Positions 1 through 5,712 of a DNA stretch of 5,712 nucleotides are shown here, one piece after another. This stretch comes from Casp-actino8 sp041159745 (GTDB taxonomy: Bacteria > Actinomycetota > Acidimicrobiia > Acidimicrobiales > Ilumatobacteraceae), in contig JBEAXP010000020.1 of the NCBI GenBank assembly GCA_041159745.1, positions 1 through 5,712 of the forward strand, in the 5' to 3' direction. The translations under genes were made by a program, and so were the position numbers. The notes below the pieces were generated by a model that saw nothing but the letters and a program-made list of their open reading frames with translations, searched no databases and was not told the DNA's origin. Position 1 is the first letter of the stretch, and the number at the start of each line of letters is the position of its first letter.

Positions 1-1605
<1,605 letters not shown>

Positions 1606-1607
1606 GA

Positions 1608-1623
1608 GTGACAATGTTGGTGC
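1608..1623. promoter_or_regulatory. Putative divergent, overlapping -10 region for the carboxylase and birA (possibly leaderless)
   Basis: The two start codons are separated by only 18 bases. On the plus strand GACAAT (1610-1615) lies 8 bases before the birA ATG. On the minus strand AACATT (1618-1613) lies 7 bases before GTG 1605. Neither gene shows a Shine-Dalgarno sequence. A -10 box followed 6-9 bases later by the start codon is the arrangement of leaderless transcripts, which are common in actinobacteria. The hexamers are imperfect matches to TANNNT and no clear -35 was identified, so this is an inference from spacing. Confidence 0.35.
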
Positions 1624-2388
1624 ATGGACCGCCCGTCAGTCACACCAAACGAGACCGTCGGCGCGTGGATCGTCGAGCGGGTGGCCGAAACCGGCAGCAC
1701 CAACGACGATTTGTTCGATCGCGGGCGGGCCGGGGCGCCCGACCGCCTGGCCCTGGTGGCCGCCCACCAGACCGCCGGGAAGGGTCGCCTCGATCGACGG
1801 TGGGAGGCGCCGCCGGGGGCAAATCTCCTGGTCAGCCTGCTGTTTCGGACCGTTCCGCTCAATCCGCACGAGCTCGTCCATGCCGTCGCCCTGGCCGCCG
1901 CCAACGCCACGGTCACCACCACGGGGCTGGCTCCGGTGCTGAAGTGGCCCAACGACCTGCTCGGCCCCGACAGCGCGTCGAAATTGGCCGGGATCCTCGC
2001 CACGGCCGGGCCGTTCGCGGGCGACCGACCGGCCTTCGTGGTGGTGGGACTCGGCCTCAACGTGAACTGGGCGCCCGAGGGGGCCACGTCGTTGTCGCAG
2101 ATGGCCGGCCACGAGGTGGACGTGGACGAGGTGTTGCGCGCGCTGCTCGCCTCGCTCGATCGGTACACCGCGATGTCGCCGACGCAGTTGCACGAGGCGT
2201 ATCGCAAGCGACTCGGAACATTGCGTCGCGAGGTGATCGTGCATCTTCCCGGCGACACCGCCGTGGAAGGGCGCGCGCTCGACATCGAAACCGATGGTCG
2301 ACTGGTGGTTCTCGATCGCTGTGGTGTGACGCATCGATTCTCGGTTGGCGACGTCGTGCACGTGAGGACAACTAACTTCGGTTCATGA
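1624..2388 (+). CDS. birA: Biotin--[acetyl-CoA carboxylase] ligase, single-function type
   Basis: The enzyme joins biotin to ATP to make biotinyl-5'-AMP and transfers biotin to the lysine of biotin-carrier domains. The 254-residue protein shows TGSTN at 23-27, the biotinyl-AMP loop QTAGKGR followed by LDRRW at 49-60, KWPND at 107-111, KLAGIL at 120-125 and VGLGLNVN at 141-148. A small C-terminal beta-barrel-like domain covers about 205-250. The family's usual GRGRxGRxW loop here reads GKGRLDRRW, keeping the arginines and tryptophan. There is no N-terminal helix-turn-helix, so unlike E. coli BirA it should not act as a repressor. ATG 1624 starts close to the catalytic domain and has no Shine-Dalgarno, which fits a leaderless start. 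The gene faces away from a biotin-dependent carboxylase, a likely substrate. Its stop overlaps the start of the next gene, suggesting cotranscription. Confidence 0.95.
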   Translation: MDRPSVTPNETVGAWIVERVAETGSTNDDLFDRGRAGAPDRLALVAAHQTAGKGRLDRRWEAPPGANLLVSLLFRTVPLNPHELVHAVALAAANATVTTTGLAPVLKWPNDLLGPDSASKLAGILATAGPFAGDRPAFVVVGLGLNVNWAPEGATSLSQMAGHEVDVDEVLRALLASLDRYTAMSPTQLHEAYRKRLGTLRREVIVHLPGDTAVEGRALDIETDGRLVVLDRCGVTHRFSVGDVVHVRTTNFGS

Positions 2389-3383
2389 CCCGACGAGCCC
2401 CGCGAGCGCGACGCTTGGGCTCGGGTGCACTCGTGCTGGTGGTGGTGTTCGCGCTCGCCTCATCGCTCGGACTGCTCGCGGCCACGAATCAGCAGGAGTC
2501 GAACGTCGAGCGGGTGACCGAGTTGTCGAACGTGATGGCCGACACCGGTGGGCCGTTCGTCAACTACCTGCTGGTGGGGAGTGACACGCGTGAGGGAGCC
2601 GACCCGAACAGCCCCGATTACGGCGGAATCGGCGCGGCCGAAGACACCGGTGGGCGGCGCAGCGACACGATGATGGTGCTGCACGTCGACAACGAACGCG
2701 ACGTCGCGTCGATCATGTCGATTCCGCGCGATCTGTGGGTGAACGTGCCCGGATACGGGGAAAATCGCATCAACACCGCGTACACGCACGGGGCCGATGT
2801 TCTCGTGCGGACGGTGCAAGAGGCCCTCGGCATTCCGATCAACCACTACATCGAGGTCGACTTCAATTCGTTCAAGGCGATCGTGGGTGCGCTCGGTGGC
2901 GTCGATATCTGCTTCGATGCGCCCACCCGCGACGTGCACACCGGCTTGTGGGTTCCGGCGCCCGGTTGCTACACGCTCGATCCGCTGCAGTCGCTCGCGT
3001 ATGCGCGCAGCCGTTACTTCGAGACGTACCGCGTGGACGACTGGAAGGTGGACGGGCGGGCCGATCTCGGTCGCATCGAACGGCAGCAGACGTTCGTCCA
3101 GGCCGCGGTGTCGAAGGCGCAGCAGCAGATGACGGCCAATCCGCTGCGCGCGAGCGATCTCATCAACGCCGCGGTGGCGTCGTTGCGGGTCGATCCGGGC
3201 ACCGACCTCGTGGAGTCGATCGAGTACCTGAGGCCCCTCGCATCGAGTGGTGTCGTGAGGTATTCGCTACCGGTGGTGCCGGCGGAGATCGGTGGCAAAT
3301 CGGTGCTGGTTCTCGGTGCCGATTCGGCTGCGATCCTGGGTTATCTGGCTGGTTCGGGCGAGCCTCCGGCCCCGGCGGAATAG
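2385..3383 (+). CDS. LCP (LytR-CpsA-Psr) family cell-wall glycopolymer ligase
   Basis: LCP proteins move lipid-linked sugar polymers onto peptidoglycan (or another acceptor) on the outer face of the membrane. The 332-residue protein has a basic N-terminus and one hydrophobic segment at about 14-33, giving a cytoplasm-in, domain-out topology. The LCP domain follows: NYLLVGSDTR at 60-69, RRSDTMMVLHVD at 91-102, SIPRDLWV at 112-119, ENRINTAYTHG at 126-136, a GALGGVDICFD segment at 168-178, YARSRYF at 206-212 and GRIERQQ at 229-235. Conserved Arg/Asp residues of these motifs bind pyrophosphate and metal in characterised members. A Gly/Asp-rich insert (about 70-90) separates the first two motifs. 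Cys176 and Cys195 lie close together in the external domain and could form a disulfide. The start overlaps the birA stop as ATGA, so translation is probably coupled. Nearby rhamnose genes suggest a rhamnose-containing polymer as substrate, but that is inference. No C-terminal LytR_C domain is visible. Confidence 0.92.
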   Translation: MTRRAPRARRLGSGALVLVVVFALASSLGLLAATNQQESNVERVTELSNVMADTGGPFVNYLLVGSDTREGADPNSPDYGGIGAAEDTGGRRSDTMMVLHVDNERDVASIMSIPRDLWVNVPGYGENRINTAYTHGADVLVRTVQEALGIPINHYIEVDFNSFKAIVGALGGVDICFDAPTRDVHTGLWVPAPGCYTLDPLQSLAYARSRYFETYRVDDWKVDGRADLGRIERQQTFVQAAVSKAQQQMTANPLRASDLINAAVASLRVDPGTDLVESIEYLRPLASSGVVRYSLPVVPAEIGGKSVLVLGADSAAILGYLAGSGEPPAPAE

Positions 3384-3456
3384 GGATCCAATCGGTCTGA
3401 CCAAACGGGGCTCGGACGTCGGGCCAGTTGGTTACTTTCCGACGTGGAGGTTCACC
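3384..3456 (+). promoter_or_regulatory. Intergenic leader with Shine-Dalgarno and possible promoter for the lipoprotein gene
   Basis: This 73-base gap ends with GGAGG (3446-3450), six bases before ATG 3457. It is the clearest ribosome binding site in the window and decides that start. TACTTT (3433-3438) matches the TANNNT -10 pattern, but no convincing -35 was found. ACGTCGG (3416-3422) and CCGACGT (3439-3445) are inverted copies separated by 16 bases. They could form a weak stem ending right at the ribosome binding site, or arise by chance in GC-rich DNA. No strong terminator for the LCP gene is visible. Confidence 0.4.
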
Positions 3457-4413
3457 ATGCGTCCAGTCGCTCGAGTGTTGCTTGTTTGCTCGCTGGTCTT
3501 CGGGGCTGCCTGTTCGTCGTCAGCGGGGGAGTCGGATGGCTTGGCGCCGGCCGAGACCGCTGCTGACCCGAGCCCGTCCGTGGCCTCCACGTCGACGTCA
3601 TCCTCGACGTCAACGACCTCGACCACTCTTGCACCGGAGGGCATCGTCTACTCGTCGATTCGCCTTGGAGACCTGAACACAAGTGCGTTCCAGGTATCGA
3701 TGCAGACGTTTCCGGAATTCGCGCAGTCGTTCGTTCTCTTTCAGCCCTTGGATGTGAGTGAAGTCCAGCTCGCTGTATCGCACGCGATGATCGTGCAGCC
3801 CTCGTACTTCACGACACCACTTGTGGACCAATGGAAGCACTACACGATCGAGCCGGCGTTTGGTCCGCTCACCTTCGATGTGACCACGACGTTTTACGAG
3901 GCGACGACAGGGGAGTTGGTGGTCGATCTGCTCGATGTCACCGAGGGTTTCGACATGGTGTCGAGCAGATCGACTCGTGTCACCATGGAAAAAACGATCG
4001 GATACGGTCAGGGTTGGACCGGTGAGCCAAACGTTCGGATCGATCTCGGTGATTCGGTTCGTCTCGAGCCGGGCAAGTACGTCGTGGTCATGAGTTTCGC
4101 CTGGACCGATCAGAGCGTCTTCCTTCTGCGCCTCTTCGGCCGTCAGGCGGGTGACAACACTCGCTCGGGGTACGACCAGGACCAGCCGGGTGATTGCGAG
4201 TACACGCCGGCCGTTGATTCGAACGAACAAGGACGTGCGTACACGGGACTCGGAACGACCAAGTGGGATGGGTCGGCCGCGGGGTCCATCGGCTACGGGA
4301 CTACGTTCCGACCGGCCATGGCCAAGGTCACCGACTGCGTGGAGATAGGCCAGTATCAGGACATCTGGAATCAGGGCGACGTCTACCTGACTCTCTACGG
4401 CCGACCCGCTTGA
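3457..4413 (+). CDS. Predicted lipoprotein of unknown function, Ser/Thr-rich stalk plus beta-rich domain
   Basis: I do not recognise this family. The 318-residue protein begins with a short basic and hydrophobic signal peptide ending FGAAC, with Cys19 as the likely lipidated residue. Position -3 is Gly rather than Leu/Val, so the lipobox is slightly unusual. Residues 20-60 form a flexible stalk, with 44-57 almost pure Ser/Thr. From about 63 to the end the sequence alternates hydrophobic and polar residues with many aromatic residues, suggesting a beta-sandwich binding or adhesion-type domain; no catalytic motif is apparent. Cys247 and Cys294 may form a disulfide. The start is set by GGAGG six bases upstream; a longer reading from 3292 would overlap the LCP gene and lose the signal peptide. 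Codon choice differs from its neighbours: of the 45 codons from 3661, 14 end in A or T, against 7 in the first 45 of rmlA. This suggests a faster-evolving or acquired accessory gene. Lying between an LCP gene and rhamnose genes, it may serve the envelope, but nothing proves this. Confidence 0.82.
   Translation: MRPVARVLLVCSLVFGAACSSSAGESDGLAPAETAADPSPSVASTSTSSSTSTTSTTLAPEGIVYSSIRLGDLNTSAFQVSMQTFPEFAQSFVLFQPLDVSEVQLAVSHAMIVQPSYFTTPLVDQWKHYTIEPAFGPLTFDVTTTFYEATTGELVVDLLDVTEGFDMVSSRSTRVTMEKTIGYGQGWTGEPNVRIDLGDSVRLEPGKYVVVMSFAWTDQSVFLLRLFGRQAGDNTRSGYDQDQPGDCEYTPAVDSNEQGRAYTGLGTTKWDGSAAGSIGYGTTFRPAMAKVTDCVEIGQYQDIWNQGDVYLTLYGRPA
3592..3612 (+). repeat. Short 12-base-period direct repeat in the Ser/Thr stalk coding region
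   Basis: TCGACGTCA occurs at 3592-3600 and again at 3604-3612, with a degenerate continuation (CTCGACC) just downstream. Because the period is a multiple of three, gain or loss of a unit would change stalk length by four residues without a frameshift. It is too short to call more than a microrepeat. Confidence 0.5.
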
Positions 4414-4500
4414 TGGCCAACACGGCCGGGGTGCAATGTCCTGGGGCGACTGGCGCGGCCTGACAGAATGTCGGTGGCCGAATGTTCGGCCGTTTCGCTC
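4414..4500. other. Intergenic region between the lipoprotein gene and rmlA
   Basis: This 87-base stretch holds no gene that can be supported. CAGAAT (4464-4469) is a weak -10 candidate without a clear -35. No Shine-Dalgarno precedes either candidate rmlA start. In-frame alternatives ATG 4468 and GTG 4474 would make the last 33 or 27 bases coding. The most distinctive element is the inverted repeat listed separately at 4476-4491. Confidence 0.4.
4476..4491. repeat. Perfect 16-base inverted repeat upstream of rmlA (possible operator or hairpin)
   Basis: GGCCGAATGTTCGGCC has two exactly complementary 7-base arms around a central TG. It ends 9 bases before ATG 4501. As RNA it could fold into a six-pair GC-rich stem with a four-base loop, followed only by GTTTCG, so it lacks the U-run of a strong terminator. 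As DNA its position just downstream of a possible -10 would suit an operator. If rmlA starts at 4468 it lies inside the coding sequence instead. Confidence 0.5.
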
Positions 4501-5580
4501 ATGAAAGCCCTCATTCTCGCCGGCGGTGCCGGGACACGGCTGCGGCCCATCACGCACACGAGCGCGAAGCAACTCGTGCCGGTGGCCAACAAGCCGATTC
4601 TGTTCTACGGAATCGAGGCCATGGTCGCGGCGGGCATCACCGAGATCGGGGTGATCGTCGGCGACACGCGCGCCGAGGTGATGGCGGCACTCGGTGACGG
4701 CAGCCAGTGGGGCGCGCAGATCACCTTCATCCCGCAGGATGCGCCACTCGGCTTGGCGCACTGCGTGCTGATCGCGCGCGACTTCCTCGGCGACGACGAC
4801 TTCGTGATGTACCTGGGCGACAATCTTCTCGAACAGGATCTCGCGGCGTTCGTGCGCGCGTTCGAGTCGGCCCGCGCGTCGGCCGAGCCGCCGACCGCGC
4901 AGATTCTGTTGAAGCAGGTGCCCGATCCGCATCGCTTCGGCATCGCCGAACTTGACGCCAACGGCAATGTGGTGCATCTCGTCGAGAAGCCGGCCGATCC
5001 GCCCACCGATCTGGCGCTGGTGGGCGTGTACTTGTTCGATCGCACCATCCACACGGCGGTGCGCGAGATCAAGCCGTCGGGTCGCGGCGAGTTGGAGATC
5101 ACCGACGCCATCCAGTGGCTCGTCGATCAGGGCCTGCGGGTGCGCTGCGAGTTGCTCACCGGCTGGTGGATCGACACCGGCAAGCTCACACCGCTCCTCG
5201 AGGCGAATCGTCTGCTGTTGGAAGTGATCGAGCCGCGTATCGACGGCGATGTCGACAGCGAGTCGTCGGTCGACGGGCGCGTGGTCGTGGAGGCCGGCGC
5301 CGTGGTGCGCAACTCGACGCTGCGCGGCCCGCTGGTGATCGGCGCCAACGCGATCATCACCAACAGCTTCATCGGGCCGTATTCGGCCATCGGCAACGGT
5401 TGCGAAGTGGTGCACAGCGAGATCGAGCACTCGGTGATCATGGAGCGCAGTCGCATCATCGACATCCCGCGTCTCGAAGACAGTCTCATCGGTCGCGAGG
5501 CCGAGGTGATGCGCTCGGGGCGCAAGCCACGCGCGTTGCGCCTCATGATCGGCGATCACTGCCAAATCGATACGGAGTGA
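4501..5580 (+). CDS. rmlA: Glucose-1-phosphate thymidylyltransferase, long form (RmlA/StrD type)
   Basis: It makes dTDP-glucose from dTTP and glucose 1-phosphate, the first step of dTDP-L-rhamnose and other dTDP-sugar synthesis in the cytoplasm. From ATG 4501 the protein has 359 residues. The nucleotidyltransferase domain shows GGAGTRLRPIT at 8-18 with Lys23 next, GDN at 106-108 (metal-binding Asp107), DPHRFGIAE at 141-149, EKP at 162-164, GELEITDAI at 196-204 and WIDTG at 223-227. Residues about 246-355 carry hexapeptide-like repeats of a left-handed beta-helix. That C-terminal domain and the length place it in the long-form group (TIGR01208, which includes StrD of streptomycin synthesis) and not the roughly 290-residue short form. 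Start 4501 is chosen because MKALILAGG is the usual N-terminus. An upstream ATG at 4468 adds 11 atypical residues; neither has a Shine-Dalgarno. The gene is followed after one base by rmlC, so the two are surely cotranscribed. Rhamnose versus another deoxysugar as end product cannot be decided from this gene alone. Confidence 0.93.
   Translation: MKALILAGGAGTRLRPITHTSAKQLVPVANKPILFYGIEAMVAAGITEIGVIVGDTRAEVMAALGDGSQWGAQITFIPQDAPLGLAHCVLIARDFLGDDDFVMYLGDNLLEQDLAAFVRAFESARASAEPPTAQILLKQVPDPHRFGIAELDANGNVVHLVEKPADPPTDLALVGVYLFDRTIHTAVREIKPSGRGELEITDAIQWLVDQGLRVRCELLTGWWIDTGKLTPLLEANRLLLEVIEPRIDGDVDSESSVDGRVVVEAGAVVRNSTLRGPLVIGANAIITNSFIGPYSAIGNGCEVVHSEIEHSVIMERSRIIDIPRLEDSLIGREAEVMRSGRKPRALRLMIGDHCQIDTE
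5574..5577 (+). promoter_or_regulatory. Ribosome binding site of rmlC inside the end of rmlA
   Basis: GGAG lies in the last codons of rmlA, four bases before the rmlC ATG at 5582. It supports that start and translational coupling of the two genes. Confidence 0.5.
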
Positions 5581-5581
5581 C

Positions 5582-5712
5582 ATGGCCACACAAGCCGAAC
5601 GCGTCTACGAAAGCGATCTGATCACCGGCGTCTGGATCGCCGAGCCCAAGGTGCACGGCGACGAGCGCGGATTGTTCGTCGAGTCGTATCGCCGCGAGTG
5701 GATTCCGGGCGC
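5582..5712 (+). CDS. rmlC: dTDP-4-dehydrorhamnose 3,5-epimerase, N-terminal fragment cut by window end
   Basis: The first 43 residues match the N-terminus of RmlC, which epimerises dTDP-4-keto-6-deoxyglucose at C3 and C5 in dTDP-L-rhamnose synthesis. The diagnostic stretch is GVWIAEPKVHGDERG followed by LFVESYRREW (residues 16-40). The conserved Arg29, Phe32 and Glu34 are at the expected places of the substrate-binding DxRGxFxE motif. The active-site His and Tyr of the cupin barrel would lie beyond the window. ATG 5582 comes one base after the rmlA stop and is preceded by GGAG, so the start is well supported. Some sugar-epimerase relatives (3-epimerases or 5-epimerases of other dTDP-sugars) share this N-terminus, so the exact specificity depends on the missing part. 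The adjacent rmlA supports the rhamnose reading. Confidence 0.88.
   Translation, partial: MATQAERVYESDLITGVWIAEPKVHGDERGLFVESYRREWIPG

Noticed and set aside
1608..2375. Second plus-strand frame and several minus-strand frames covering birA
   Set aside because: They are Arg-rich shadow translations; only the frame from 1624 carries the biotin ligase motifs.
3292..3456. Extended N-terminus for the lipoprotein from an ATG inside the LCP gene
   Set aside because: It would bury the signal peptide 55 residues inside and overlap the LCP gene by about 90 bases, while ATG 3457 has a good ribosome binding site and a proper signal sequence.
4476..4497. Intrinsic terminator after the lipoprotein gene
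   Set aside because: The palindrome can fold, but it is followed by GTTTCG and not a T-run, and it lies about 60 bases past the stop and next to the rmlA start.
3610..5589. Very long minus-strand open frame (659 codons) antisense to rmlA and the lipoprotein gene
   Set aside because: It mirrors the codons of well-supported genes on the plus strand; high GC removes stops from the opposite frame. The translation is rich in His, Arg and Asp with no recognisable domain.

Overview
The window is GC-rich and densely coding, with most codons ending in G or C. Its gene content points to a high-GC actinobacterium: a long acyl-CoA carboxylase alpha chain with biotin carboxylase joined to a C-terminal region leading into a biotin-carrier domain, a biotin ligase without a DNA-binding domain, an LCP glycopolymer ligase, and a long-form RmlA. 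The flavour resembles Acidimicrobiia, but that placement is an impression from protein style and was not tested.

Layout. Positions 1-1605 (minus strand) hold the acyl-CoA carboxylase alpha subunit. It runs off the left edge just where the biotin-carrier domain should begin. Divergent from it, with only 18 bases between start codons, is birA (1624-2388), whose product biotinylates such carrier domains. An LCP-family gene (2385-3383) overlaps birA by 4 bases. After a 73-base gap, with a good ribosome binding site, comes a predicted lipoprotein of unknown function (3457-4413). After a further gap of about 87 bases lie rmlA (long form, about 4501-5580) and, one base later, the start of rmlC (5582 to the right edge).

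How the genes fit together. The left half pairs a carboxylase with its modifying enzyme (fatty acid or acyl-CoA metabolism). The right half is envelope-related: RmlA and RmlC make dTDP-L-rhamnose precursors, LCP proteins attach sugar polymers to peptidoglycan, and the lipoprotein is probably displayed outside the membrane. No mobile element, CRISPR array, tRNA or rRNA was seen, and nothing supports a new defence or secretion system. The most uncertain and interesting items are the unrecognised lipoprotein, the compact divergent promoter between the carboxylase and birA, and a 16-base perfect inverted repeat just upstream of rmlA.
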